Shown here in pieces: positions 16,533 through 24,566 of a stretch of 51,329 nt of DNA. This DNA comes from Rubrimonas sp036735545. Lineage in GTDB: Bacteria > Pseudomonadota > Alphaproteobacteria > Rhodobacterales > Rhodobacteraceae. Under the pieces are notes generated by a model. That model saw nothing but the letters and a program-made list of their open reading frames with translations. It was not told the origin of the DNA and made no database searches. The position numbers and the translations under genes are program-made. The stretch lies in contig DAINOD010000013.1 in the NCBI GenBank assembly GCA_036735545.1, positions 1-51,329 of the forward strand, read 5' to 3'. Numbering within the stretch: the stretch's first letter is position 1; each line of letters starts with the position of its first letter.

Positions 16533-17659
16533 CTGTCGACGCGCCCCCAGATCGCCTCGGCGGCCTTGACGACCAACTCCAGCTTGCGCTTCTGGTCGTC
16601 CTCGGTGACCAGGTTGCCCTCCTCGGTGGAGGAGAAGCCGCACTGCGGCGCGAGGCCGAGCTGGTCGAGGTCGGCGAACTTCGACGCCTCGTCGAACTTG
16701 CGCTTGAGCGACTCGAGCGGCTCCAGCGTCGCGGTCTTGGTGGTGACCACGCCGGGCATGACGCGCTTGGTCCCCTTCGGAAGAAGCCGCAGCGGCTCGA
16801 AGCCGCCGGCCCGGTCGCTGTCGTATTCCATGAAGTAGATGTCGATGTCGGTGGAGAAGATCGCCTCCGCCGCCGGGTCATAGCCGCCCTCGGCGACCCA
16901 GGTCGACTTGAAGTTGCCGCGGCACAGATGCATCGCGATGGTCATGTCGGCGGGGCGGTCCTTGATCGCCTCGTTCATCATCCAGGCGTAGCGGCCGATG
17001 ATGCGGTCGCAGTCCCAACCCTGCGCGGCCTTCTCGGCGCGAATTTTCGGGTCGCACAGATAGGCGAAGAAGATGTCGTCCATCTGAAGGTAGCGGCACC
17101 CGGCGGCGTAGAAGGCGTGCACGGCCTTGCGGTACGTCGCGGCGAGATCGGCGAACAGCACCTCCTCGTCGGCGTATTCCGGCGGCGCGATGTCGGCCTT
17201 CTCGACGCGGAAATGGCAGCAGGAGGGGCCGGGAATCGAGATCTTCGGCGTCGCCCCGGTCACGCTGGCGAGATACCTGAAGTGGGCCAGCATCGGGTGG
17301 TCGTCGGGGAAGTCGACGCGCTCGCGGATCACGGGATGCACCGGCTTCAGCGTGGCGCCGTGGAAGGCCACGCCGTCGCCGCGCTCCTCCAGCGCGAAGC
17401 CGTCGAGCATCCCCATGAAGTCGAAGTGCCAGAAGGCCCGGCGGAACTCGCCGTCCGTGACGGCGGGGATGCCGATGTCCTGCTGCGCGGCGACGACGCG
17501 AGCGATCTCCTCGTCCTCGACCGCCGCCAGCTCCTCTGCGTCGATGCGCCCGGAGGCGCGATCCTCGCGCGCCTTCTTCAGGCGCGCCGGGCGCAGCAGG
17601 CTGCCGACATGGTCGGCGCGGAACCTGGGCTTGGGGTCAGGCTTCACGGCGTCGAGCAT
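16529..17659 (-). CDS. cobalamin-independent methionine synthase family protein (MetE C-terminal domain type)
   Basis: A 376-residue single-domain relative of the catalytic half of MetE. Starts with FRADHVGSLLRP and has the predicted zinc ligands His244 and Cys246 (MHLCRGN) and Cys340 (LAPQCGFSS). Full MetE has about 750 residues with an N-terminal duplicate; stand-alone forms are known as core methionine synthases or YxjG-like proteins that may use other methyl donors. The start at 17659 has GGAGG 6 nt upstream and lies 23 nt inside the end of the pseudouridine synthase gene. The methyl donor cannot be read from sequence. Confidence 0.9.
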   Translation of the reverse strand: MLDAVKPDPKPRFRADHVGSLLRPARLKKAREDRASGRIDAEELAAVEDEEIARVVAAQQDIGIPAVTDGEFRRAFWHFDFMGMLDGFALEERGDGVAFHGATLKPVHPVIRERVDFPDDHPMLAHFRYLASVTGATPKISIPGPSCCHFRVEKADIAPPEYADEEVLFADLAATYRKAVHAFYAAGCRYLQMDDIFFAYLCDPKIRAEKAAQGWDCDRIIGRYAWMMNEAIKDRPADMTIAMHLCRGNFKSTWVAEGGYDPAAEAIFSTDIDIYFMEYDSDRAGGFEPLRLLPKGTKRVMPGVVTTKTATLEPLESLKRKFDEASKFADLDQLGLAPQCGFSSTEEGNLVTEDDQKRKLELVVKAAEAIWGRVDS

Positions 17660-18467
17660 GGCGTCCTCCCGCATCCTTGCGTGCTGTTGTGCGAGGGGCT
17701 GGCGCGGCTGTCGAGCCCTTCTGCGCCCAACCGGTCCGGTCGAGGCCGAGCTGGTCGGCCAGCACCTTGGCCTTCACCTCCTCGACCGCCCCCTCTGCGA
17801 GATCGCCGAGCTGGAACGGGCCGTAGGAGGTGCGGATCAGGCGGTTGACCGCGAGGCCGACGCTTTCCAACGCGCGGCGCACCTCGCGGTTCTTGCCCTC
17901 TCGCAGACCGATGGTCAGCCAGGAGTTCGCGCCCTGGATGCGGTCGAGCGTCACCGTCATCGGCCGGAACCGCTCGCCGTCCAGCTCGATCCCGCGCCGC
18001 AGCCGCTCCATGGCGGCGTCCGAGGGCGCGCCGTGGGCGCGGACGCGATACTTGCGCGTCCAGCCGGTGGAGGGCAGCTCCAGCCGCCGCTTCAGCTCGC
18101 CGTCGTTTGTCAGCAGCAACAGGCCCTCGGAGTTGAGGTCCAGCCGGCCGACGCTCAGCACCCGCGGCATGTCGGGCGGCAGGCGGTCGAACACCGTGTC
18201 GCGCCCCTTCTCGTCGCGCGCGGTGGTCACGAGGCCCGCGGGCTTGTGATAGCGCCACAGCCGCGGCGGCTCGGGGGCGGCGAGGGGTTTGCCGTCCACC
18301 TCGATGCGGTCGGCTTCGGTGACGGTGACGGCCGGCGTGTCCAGCAGGCGGCCGTTGAGCCGCACCCGGCCCTCGGCGATCAGCCGCTCCGCGTCGCGGC
18401 GCGAGGCGAGGCCGGCGCGGGCGATGCGCTTGGCGATGCGTTCGGGGGCGTCGGGCGTGTCTTCCAT
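17637..18467 (-). CDS. RsuA/RluB-family pseudouridine synthase
   Basis: Isomerises a uridine in rRNA. An N-terminal S4 RNA-binding domain (about 8-60, RIAKRIARAGLASRRDAERLI) precedes the catalytic domain with VGRLDLNSEGLLLLTNDG, where Asp110 is the catalytic residue, and LREGKNREVRRAL. The basic C-terminal tail beyond residue 250 is typical of RluB-like proteins. At 276 residues RluB is the best guess, but RsuA, RluE and RluF cannot be excluded by eye. It diverges from tadA with a 72-nt promoter gap. Confidence 0.93.
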   Translation of the reverse strand: MEDTPDAPERIAKRIARAGLASRRDAERLIAEGRVRLNGRLLDTPAVTVTEADRIEVDGKPLAAPEPPRLWRYHKPAGLVTTARDEKGRDTVFDRLPPDMPRVLSVGRLDLNSEGLLLLTNDGELKRRLELPSTGWTRKYRVRAHGAPSDAAMERLRRGIELDGERFRPMTVTLDRIQGANSWLTIGLREGKNREVRRALESVGLAVNRLIRTSYGPFQLGDLAEGAVEEVKAKVLADQLGLDRTGWAQKGSTAAPAPRTTARKDAGGRHARRREA

Positions 18468-18539
18468 GCGTCCGTCTACACCCTGCGCGCGCGGGCCGGA
18501 AGGCTTGCGCGCGCCCGGCGCCGTCGCGATGGTCCGGCC

Positions 18540-19061
18540 ATGGCGGAAGACACCCCCAGCGCAGAAAAGGGCGTGGCCGGCCCGGAGGCGGGCAGGGCTG
18601 CGACGACGGCGCGCTCGCCGGGCATGGCGCGGGCGCTGGCCGAGGCGCGGGCCGCCGCCGCGCGGGGCGAGACGCCGGTGGGCGCCGCCGTGGTGGACCC
18701 CGCGACGGGCGCCGTGGTGGCCGCGGATGGCAACCGCACCCGGCAGCTCGCCGACCCCACCGCGCATGCGGAGATTCTCGCCATCCGCGCCGCCTGCGCC
18801 GCGCGGGGCTCTGAGCGGCTGACCGGGCTCGACCTGCACGTCACGCTGGAGCCTTGCCCGATGTGCGCGGGGGCCATCTCGGCGGCGCGCATCGGCCGGC
18901 TCTACTACGGCGCGGCCGACCCCAAGGGCGGGGGCGTGGCGCATGGGGCGCGGGTGTTCTCGCACCCCACCTGCCACCACGCGCCCGAGATCTACGACGG
19001 CATCGCCGCCGCTGAGGCCGCGGCGCTGCTGCGCGCCTTCTTCGCGGGCCTCAGAAGCTGA
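18540..19061 (+). CDS. tadA: tRNA(Arg) adenosine(34) deaminase
   Basis: Converts A34 to inosine in tRNA(Arg)ACG. The cytidine-deaminase fold shows His76-Ala-Glu78 (AHAEILAIRAA) and Cys106-x2-Cys109 (LEPCPMCAGAIS), plus RIGRLYYGAADPKGG. With the ATG at 18540 it has 173 residues, including a 28-residue extension before the usual start; the ATG at 18624 (MARALAEARAAAARGE) matches the family better, but neither has a clear ribosome binding site. The last 11 nt overlap the convergent metal hydrolase gene. Confidence 0.94.
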   Translation: MAEDTPSAEKGVAGPEAGRAATTARSPGMARALAEARAAAARGETPVGAAVVDPATGAVVAADGNRTRQLADPTAHAEILAIRAACAARGSERLTGLDLHVTLEPCPMCAGAISAARIGRLYYGAADPKGGGVAHGARVFSHPTCHHAPEIYDGIAAAEAAALLRAFFAGLRS

Positions 19062-19743
19062 CCGAGCCCATGACGTCGAGCTGGTGCACCGGCATCGGCG
19101 CCAGCGCCGCGGCAAGCTCGTCCGCGTTCTGAGCCAGCAACGGGAAGGTCTTGTAGTGGCAGGGGATCACCGCCTCAAAGTCGAAGAACTTCCTGCACGC
19201 GAAGGCCGCTCGCTTCTGGTCCATCGTGAACCGCCCGCCCGTGGGCAGGATGCCGATCTGCGGCCGGTGCAGTTCGGCGAACAGGCCCATGTCCGCATGC
19301 ACGTCGGTGTCGCCGGCGAAGTAGATCGTGCGCCCCTCGCCGGCGATCATGAAGCCGCCCTCCGAGCCGGCGTAGACCGGCCGGCCCTCGACCGAGACCG
19401 ACGAGGAGTGCGCCGCCCGGACCATCGTCACGGCGACGTCGCCCAGCGCCAGCGTGCCGCCCATGTTCAGGCCCTCGGCGGCGATCCCCTCGCTTTCGCC
19501 CATCCAGGAGGCGAGGTCGTAGACGGCCACCAGCGGCGCGCCCGTGGCCTTGCAGATCTCGGCGGCGTTCGAGGCGTGGTCGAAGTGGCCGTGGCTGACC
19601 AGCACCGCGGTCGCGCCGGCGACGGCCTCGTCGAAGCGGGCCTCGTCGAAGACCGGGTTGCCGCGCAGCCAGGGGTCGATCAGCAGCACCTGCCCGCCCG
19701 TCTCGATGCGGAAGCCCGAATGTCCCAGCCATGTGATCTTCAT
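19051..19743 (-). CDS. UPF0173-family metallo-beta-lactamase-fold hydrolase
   Basis: A 230-residue protein of the YtkL/UPF0173 family. Seen: MKITWLGHSGFRI, the metal motif SHGHFDHASN (His51, His53, Asp55, His56), FAGDTDVHADM and IPCHYKTFP. These residues bind two metal ions in the fold; the substrate is unknown. The start at 19743 has GGAGG 7 nt upstream. It converges on tadA with an 11-nt overlap. Confidence 0.93.
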   Translation of the reverse strand: MKITWLGHSGFRIETGGQVLLIDPWLRGNPVFDEARFDEAVAGATAVLVSHGHFDHASNAAEICKATGAPLVAVYDLASWMGESEGIAAEGLNMGGTLALGDVAVTMVRAAHSSSVSVEGRPVYAGSEGGFMIAGEGRTIYFAGDTDVHADMGLFAELHRPQIGILPTGGRFTMDQKRAAFACRKFFDFEAVIPCHYKTFPLLAQNADELAAALAPMPVHQLDVMGSVSF

Positions 19744-19847
19744 CGTCTCGCCTCCCTGCGTGCCGGCGGGCAGGATCGGCCGACACGGCGACACTTTCAA
19801 CCGCGGCCCCCGGCGCTACAAAGCGCGGAGAGTCGGGGGAGGGCGCG

Positions 19848-20549
19848 ATGAACTGGACCGCCAGCGTGAACGTCTACTGCGAGCGGCTTGGGCCGGGCCT
19901 TTTCGCCGAGCCGCTGAATGCGGTCACCAACGCCGCCTTCTTTCTCGCCGCCTGGCTTGCGCTGCGCGCCGCGCGGGCTGCGGGGCGGCTCGACTGGACG
20001 ATGACGCTGCTGATCGGGCTCACCTTTGCGGTCGGCGTCGGTTCGACGCTGTGGCACACCTTCGCCCAGCGCTGGGCGGGGGCGGCGGACGTCATCCCGA
20101 TCCTGCTGTTCATCCTCAGCTATTTCGGGCTCGCCATCTGGCGCTTCTTCGGGGCGCGGGGGGCCGAGGCGATCGCGCTCAGCGTCGGCTTCCTGTTCTT
20201 CGCCGGCGGCCTGCGGAGCGCGGCTGCCACCTCGCTGCCGCCGATCCTGTCGCCCGCCTTCGGCTATCTGCCGGCGCTGGTGGCGCTGCTGGTCTGCGGC
20301 GCCCTGCTGGCGGCGCGCCGGCATCCCGCGGCGCTGTGGCTCATCGGGGCGGGAACGCTGTTCGTGGTGTCGCTGACGTTCCGCGGCCTGGACGGACGGG
20401 TCTGCGATACGTTTCCGCTCGGCACGCATTTCCTTTGGCACCTCGTGAACGGCGCTGTGCTGGGGACGCTGCTGTTCGGCTGGCTGCGCCACGGGGCGCG
20501 CGTCGTCCCCGCCGCCCGACCGGTTGCGGCGGCGCCGGCGGCGGGCTAA
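19848..20549 (+). CDS. alkaline-ceramidase-like (CREST superfamily) membrane protein
   Basis: A 233-residue polytopic protein with about seven hydrophobic segments. The CREST zinc-hydrolase pattern is complete: Ser66-x3-His70 (GSTLWH), Asp81 11 residues later, and His194-x3-His198 (HFLWH). The same spacing (Ser77, His81, Asp92, His217, His221) is known for human ACER3, which hydrolyses ceramides. A Zn-dependent amide hydrolase acting on a lipid is inferred; the substrate is unproven. The ATG has GGGGGAGG upstream. gatC follows after 32 nt. Confidence 0.86.
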   Translation: MNWTASVNVYCERLGPGLFAEPLNAVTNAAFFLAAWLALRAARAAGRLDWTMTLLIGLTFAVGVGSTLWHTFAQRWAGAADVIPILLFILSYFGLAIWRFFGARGAEAIALSVGFLFFAGGLRSAAATSLPPILSPAFGYLPALVALLVCGALLAARRHPAALWLIGAGTLFVVSLTFRGLDGRVCDTFPLGTHFLWHLVNGAVLGTLLFGWLRHGARVVPAARPVAAAPAAG

Positions 20550-20581
20550 CCACCTGCCGCGAAGGCAGGGGAGGGCGATCC

Positions 20582-20869
20582 ATGGCGGTGGACGAAGCGA
20601 CCGTGCGCAAGGTGGCGCATCTGGCGCGCATCCGCGTCGAGGAGGCGCGGCTGCCAGCCCTCGCGCGCGAGCTGTCCGGCATTCTCGCGCTGGTAGAGCA
20701 GCTGCAGGAGGTGGACGTCGCCGGCGTCGAGCCGATGACCGCCGTCACGCCGATGAAGCTGAAGCTGCGCGAAGACCTGGTGACGGACGGGGCCGACCGC
20801 GACGCCGTGCTGGCCAACGCGCCCCTGACCCGCGAGGGCTTCTACGCCGTCCCGAAGGTGGTCGAATGA
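20582..20869 (+). CDS. gatC: aspartyl/glutamyl-tRNA amidotransferase subunit C
   Basis: A small subunit that stabilises GatA in the GatCAB complex, which converts Glu-tRNA(Gln) or Asp-tRNA(Asn) to the amide form. The 95 residues start with MAVDEATVRKVAHLARI and contain the conserved LVEQLQEVDVAGVEPM. GGGAGGG lies 7 nt upstream of the ATG. An ATGA overlap joins it to gatA. gatB is not in the window. Confidence 0.96.
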   Translation: MAVDEATVRKVAHLARIRVEEARLPALARELSGILALVEQLQEVDVAGVEPMTAVTPMKLKLREDLVTDGADRDAVLANAPLTREGFYAVPKVVE

Positions 20870-22347
20870 CCGCGCTGGCCGATCTCGGCGTCACGGAGGC
20901 GCGCGACGGTCTGCGCGCGCGCGCCTTCACCGCCCGCGAGCTGGCCGAGGCCTGCCTCGACGCCATCGACGGCGCAGGGCTGCTGAACGCTGTCGTGACC
21001 CCGACGCCCGAGCGGGCGCTGGCCATGGCCGATGCGGCGGACGCGCGGCTGGCGGCGGGCGACGCGCCGGACCTCTGCGGCGTGCCGGTGGGGGTGAAGG
21101 ACCTGTTCTGCACGCAGGGCGTGCGTTCCCAGGCGGCCTCGGACATCCTGCGCGACTTCACGCCGACTTATGAAAGCACCGTCACTGCAAGGCTCTGGGC
21201 CGAGGGCGCGGTGCTGGCGGGCAAGCTGAACATGGACGAGTTCGCCATGGGAAGCTCGACCGAAAGCTCCTGCTACGGCCCCTGCGCCTCGCCCTGGCGC
21301 AGGCGCGGCGACAACCGCCCGCTGAGCCCCGGCGGCTCCTCCGGCGGCTCTGCGGCGGCGGTGGCGGCGCGGCTGATGCCGGCGGCGCTCGGCACCGACA
21401 CGGGCGGCTCGATCCGCCAGCCGGCGGCCTTCTGCGGCGTCGTGGGGGTCAAGCCGACCTACGGGCGCTGCTCGCGCTGGGGGATCGTCGCCTACGCCTC
21501 GTCGCTGGATCAGGCCGGCGTCTTCGCCCGCTCGGTGCGCGACGCGGCCCTGGTGCTGCGGGCGATGGCGGGCGAGGACGCGAGGGACAGCACCTCCGCC
21601 CCCCAGCCCGTGCCGGACTTCGCCGCGGCGCTGTCGGGCGACGTGCGCGGCATGACCATCGGCGTGCCGGCCGAGTATCGCGTGGAGGGCCTCAGCCCCG
21701 AGATCGCGGCGCTGTGGGACGAGGGGCGGCGGATGCTCGCCGAGGCCGGGGCCCGCGTGGTGGACGTCTCTCTGCCGCACACGAAGTACGCGCTGCCGGC
21801 CTACTACATCATCGCGCCCGCCGAGGCCTCGTCGAACCTCGCGCGCTATGACGGCGTGCGCTACGGCCTGCGCGCGCAGGCGTCGGGCGGCGTGACGGAG
21901 ATGTTCGAGGCCACCCGCGCCGAGGGCTTCGGGCCGGAGGTCCAACGCCGCGTGATGATCGGCGCCTATGTCCTGAGCGCGGGCTACTACGACGCCTACT
22001 ACCTCCGCGCCCAGCAGGTGCGCGCGCTGGTCAGGCGCGACTTCGAGCGCGTCTTCGCGGAGGGCGTGGACGCCATCCTGACGCCGACGACGCCGGGCCC
22101 GGCCTTCGGCCTCGGCGAGGTCGGCGCCGACGACCCGGTGGCGATGTATCTGCAGGACGTGTTCACCATCACGGTCAACCTCGCCGGCCTGCCCGCCGCG
22201 TCGGTGCCTGCGGGGCTCAGCGCAGAGGGCCTGCCGCTGGGCCTGCAGCTCATCGGCCGACCCTGGGACGAGGCGGGTCTCCTGCGGGTCGCGGATGCGC
22301 TTGAGCGCGCCGCGGGCTTCTCCGCGCGCCCCGACGCGTGGTGGTGA
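20866..22347 (+). CDS. gatA: aspartyl/glutamyl-tRNA amidotransferase subunit A
   Basis: The amidase subunit that frees ammonia from glutamine. The amidase-signature triad is Lys78 (GVKDLF), Ser158 (SPGGSSGGSAAA) and Ser182 (TDTGGSIRQPAAFCG). Other motifs are VGVKPTYGRCSRWGIVAYASSLDQ and the C-terminal PLGLQLIGRPWDE. At 493 residues it has the usual length. It starts inside the gatC stop (ATGA) and ends in a GTGA overlap with the next gene. Confidence 0.97.
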   Translation: MTALADLGVTEARDGLRARAFTARELAEACLDAIDGAGLLNAVVTPTPERALAMADAADARLAAGDAPDLCGVPVGVKDLFCTQGVRSQAASDILRDFTPTYESTVTARLWAEGAVLAGKLNMDEFAMGSSTESSCYGPCASPWRRRGDNRPLSPGGSSGGSAAAVAARLMPAALGTDTGGSIRQPAAFCGVVGVKPTYGRCSRWGIVAYASSLDQAGVFARSVRDAALVLRAMAGEDARDSTSAPQPVPDFAAALSGDVRGMTIGVPAEYRVEGLSPEIAALWDEGRRMLAEAGARVVDVSLPHTKYALPAYYIIAPAEASSNLARYDGVRYGLRAQASGGVTEMFEATRAEGFGPEVQRRVMIGAYVLSAGYYDAYYLRAQQVRALVRRDFERVFAEGVDAILTPTTPGPAFGLGEVGADDPVAMYLQDVFTITVNLAGLPAASVPAGLSAEGLPLGLQLIGRPWDEAGLLRVADALERAAGFSARPDAWW

Positions 22348-22919
22348 GCCGGCTTCTTTTCATCACCCACCCCGAGGTCGTCGTCGATCCGGCGGTCCCC
22401 GTGCCGGACTGGCCGCTGAGCCCGCGGGGCGTCGCGCGGATGACGCTGTTCGCCGCGCTCCCGCTGCTGGAGGGCGTGCGCGCGGTTTGGTCGAGCGCCG
22501 AGCGCAAGGCCCGCGACGGCGCCGACATCCTCGGCGCCGCGCTGGGCCTTGCGCCGCAGGTCGAGGTCGGCCTGCGCGAGAACGACCGCAGCGCCACCGG
22601 CTTCCTGCCCCCGGCCGAGTTCTGGCCGGTTGTGGAGGCGTTCTTCGCCCGCCCCCACGACAGCGTGCGCGGCTGGGAGCGTGCGGCCGACGCGCAGGCC
22701 CGCGTCGTCGCCGCCCTGCGCCGGGTGGACGCACAGAGCCCGCCCGGCGACGTCGCGGTGGTCGCCCATGGCGGGATCGGCGCCCTGACGCAGGCCTGGG
22801 CGCGCGGCGCGCCCATCGGGCGGGCCTTCGACCAGCCGGGCGGCGGTGGGGGCTGCTGGTTCACGCTCGCCCGCGGCGGCCTCGACGCGCCGACCGAGTG
22901 GCGGTTGCTGGAGGATTGA
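22344..22919 (+). CDS. histidine phosphatase family protein
   Basis: A 191-residue protein of the phosphoglycerate-mutase-like fold. The usual N-terminal RHG is replaced by THP (FITHPEVVV, likely catalytic His), followed by WPLSPRG, VWSSAERKARDGA, LRENDRS and the second His in VAVVAHGGIG. The Arg of RHG is therefore missing, although the rest of the site looks intact. Three GTG codons in a row (22338-22346) could start it; the last makes a GTGA overlap with the gatA stop and is preferred. Substrate unknown. Confidence 0.85.
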   Translation: MSRLLFITHPEVVVDPAVPVPDWPLSPRGVARMTLFAALPLLEGVRAVWSSAERKARDGADILGAALGLAPQVEVGLRENDRSATGFLPPAEFWPVVEAFFARPHDSVRGWERAADAQARVVAALRRVDAQSPPGDVAVVAHGGIGALTQAWARGAPIGRAFDQPGGGGGCWFTLARGGLDAPTEWRLLED

Positions 22920-22992
22920 CCGCAGTCAACGCGCCGTCGCGCGGCGCAGTTAGGATCGCCGCGTTCACCCACGCGATCGGGAGGATGCGCGC

Positions 22993-23409
22993 ATGGTCGA
23001 GAAAACCCACGGAACCGGCTGGTGGCCCAGCGTCTTCGATCCGCTTCGACAGCTCGGCGAACGGGTCGCCGACTGGATGACGCCGCGCTCGGAGGCTGCC
23101 GTCGATGGCGAGGTCTACGAGATCACCATGGAGTTGCCGGGGGTCAGCCCGGACGACGTGGAGGTGTCGGTCCATGACGGGGCGCTGTTCGTGAAGGGCG
23201 AGAAGCGCGCCGAGCGGACGGAGACAGGCAAGAGCTTCTTCTTCACCGAAAGGGAGTACGGCGCCTTCCAGCGCAGCTTCCGCCTGCCCGCCGACGCCGA
23301 CCAGAGCAAGATCGCCGCGGCCTTCAAGGACGGCGTGCTGACGCTGACGGTGGCCAAGCGCTGCGAGACGATCGCCTCGGGGCGCAAGATCGCCATCGAG
23401 CGCAGGTAG
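22993..23409 (+). CDS. Hsp20/alpha-crystallin small heat shock protein
   Basis: A 138-residue small heat-shock chaperone. The alpha-crystallin domain spans about residues 38-138 with YEITMELPGVSPDDVEVSVHDGALFVKGEK-type strands (ELPGVSPDDVEV is visible at 47-58) and the AAFKDGVLTLTVAK box. The ATG has GGGAGG 8 nt upstream. No ROSE-type thermosensor or heat-shock promoter is evident in the 73 nt before it. Its stop is 11 nt from the convergent FemAB-like gene. Confidence 0.93.
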   Translation: MVEKTHGTGWWPSVFDPLRQLGERVADWMTPRSEAAVDGEVYEITMELPGVSPDDVEVSVHDGALFVKGEKRAERTETGKSFFFTEREYGAFQRSFRLPADADQSKIAAAFKDGVLTLTVAKRCETIASGRKIAIERR

Positions 23410-23420
23410 GTCGGCGGCGC

Positions 23421-24329
23421 TCAGGTCCACAGCCCGACGCTCGGGACCGGCTGCGCGCCGGACCCGAGCTTGAACCGCGCGAGCCCGGCCGCCCGGCGCG
23501 TGTCCAGCGGCCCGAGGTCGAGCGTCGCGACCCCTTGCGCCCGTAGGGCCAGCATGGCGCGCCAGAGCAGGAGCGGGTGCGCGCCCTCCGGCGCCTGCGG
23601 CGCGCGCCAGGCGCAGTGCTGCAGGGCGCCCGCGCCGTGGCGCACGAACAGCATCGTCGCGACTGTCTCGCCGGTCGAATCGGCTTGCGCCAGCGTCAGC
23701 GACCGCCGACCGGCGAGCCGTCCCCAGGCCGCGGCCAGCGCCACCGGCGTATTGGCGTAGCCCCGCGCGCGGCCCTGCGCCGCCTCCCGCGCCGCCACCG
23801 CCGCCAGCGTCTGCGCCGAGGGCGCGTCGTCGAGGATCACCCGCAGGCCCGTCCGCTCGCCCGCCTTCAGGCGGTTGCGCCACTTCTGGTCCAGCGCCGC
23901 GCGCAGCGCCTCGGGCGCAGGGCCAAGGTCGAGCGTCGCCCGCGCCGCGCCCGTCACGACGCAGGCCAGCCCCGCGGCGCGCAGCGTCGCGGCCTCCGCC
24001 CCGTCGGGCGCCAGCAGCACGAGGCGCGGCCACGGCAGGGGCGCGGTCCGGCGCAGGACGCGGCAGGCGGCGACGCGCTCGCTCTCGCTGGCGTCGGGAG
24101 CGAAGACGGGCCCGCGCGCGGCCAGCGCGCCATGGGCCAGCGGCCCGAGGCTGCGCGCGGTGAACTGCGCCTGCGCCACCACGCGCCGCCCCAGCCGCGC
24201 GACGCCGCGCAGGACGCGCCCGCCCAGCGCCTCGACGGCGGCGCCATAGGCCCAGCGCTGTTGCCACGGCGCCGCCCCGTTCAGCCGGTCCCAGCCGGCG
24301 CGATCGTCAACGATCCATTCACCATCCAT
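23421..24329 (-). CDS. FemAB/GNAT-like acyltransferase domain protein
   Basis: A 302-residue protein resembling lipid II or peptidyl bridge transferases of the FemAB type (tandem GNAT-like folds). Seen: an N-terminal WQQRWAYGAAVEALGGRVLR strand-helix, KWRNRLKAGERTGLRV in the middle and a C-terminal GVATLDLGPLDTRRAAGLARFKLGSGA. Substrate and role are unknown. It diverges from a 55-residue membrane protein gene across a 65-nt gap with a possible CtrA site. Confidence 0.78.
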   Translation of the reverse strand: MDGEWIVDDRAGWDRLNGAAPWQQRWAYGAAVEALGGRVLRGVARLGRRVVAQAQFTARSLGPLAHGALAARGPVFAPDASESERVAACRVLRRTAPLPWPRLVLLAPDGAEAATLRAAGLACVVTGAARATLDLGPAPEALRAALDQKWRNRLKAGERTGLRVILDDAPSAQTLAAVAAREAAQGRARGYANTPVALAAAWGRLAGRRSLTLAQADSTGETVATMLFVRHGAGALQHCAWRAPQAPEGAHPLLLWRAMLALRAQGVATLDLGPLDTRRAAGLARFKLGSGAQPVPSVGLWT

Positions 24330-24350
24330 GGCGAAGCATCTCGCCCGGGA

Positions 24351-24358
24351 ATGGTTAA
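24351..24358 (-). promoter_or_regulatory. possible CtrA half-site TTAACCAT
   Basis: The sequence ATGGTTAA on plus reads TTAACCAT on minus, identical to the half-site reported for the response regulator CtrA in Rhodobacterales. It stands out in GC-rich surroundings and lies in the divergent promoter gap between the FemAB-like gene and the 55-residue gene. A single eight-base match is suggestive only. Confidence 0.35.
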
Positions 24359-24394
24359 CGAAGGGCGTGAGTCGCGATGCGCAAGGAGAGTGTC

Positions 24395-24562
24395 ATGGGT
24401 CACGACCTGCCGGGCCCGCGGCTGACCGCGCGCGGTCTGTGGATCGCCGCGCTGTGGCTGACCGGCCCGGCGCTGGGGGTGATCGCGCTGGCCGACATCG
24501 TGGGGTGGTGGGTGGCGCGGATGATCTGGAACGTCTGCTTCGGCGTGGTCTGCTGGCTGTGA
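24395..24562 (+). CDS. small membrane protein, 55 residues
   Basis: Starts MGHDLPGPRLTARGLWIAALW and has a hydrophobic stretch from about residue 14 to 34 and a second from about 38 to 55, so one or two membrane helices are predicted. The ATG at 24395 follows AAGGAG by 7 nt, better than the ATG six codons upstream. I do not recognise a named family. It converges on the FAD oxidoreductase gene with a 4-nt gap. Confidence 0.7.
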   Translation: MGHDLPGPRLTARGLWIAALWLTGPALGVIALADIVGWWVARMIWNVCFGVVCWL

Positions 24563-24566
24563 CGGC

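Noticed and set aside
22920..22992. ROSE-type RNA thermometer upstream of hsp20
   Set aside because: No U-rich anti-Shine-Dalgarno segment pairing with the GGGAGG site is visible in this 73-nt gap.
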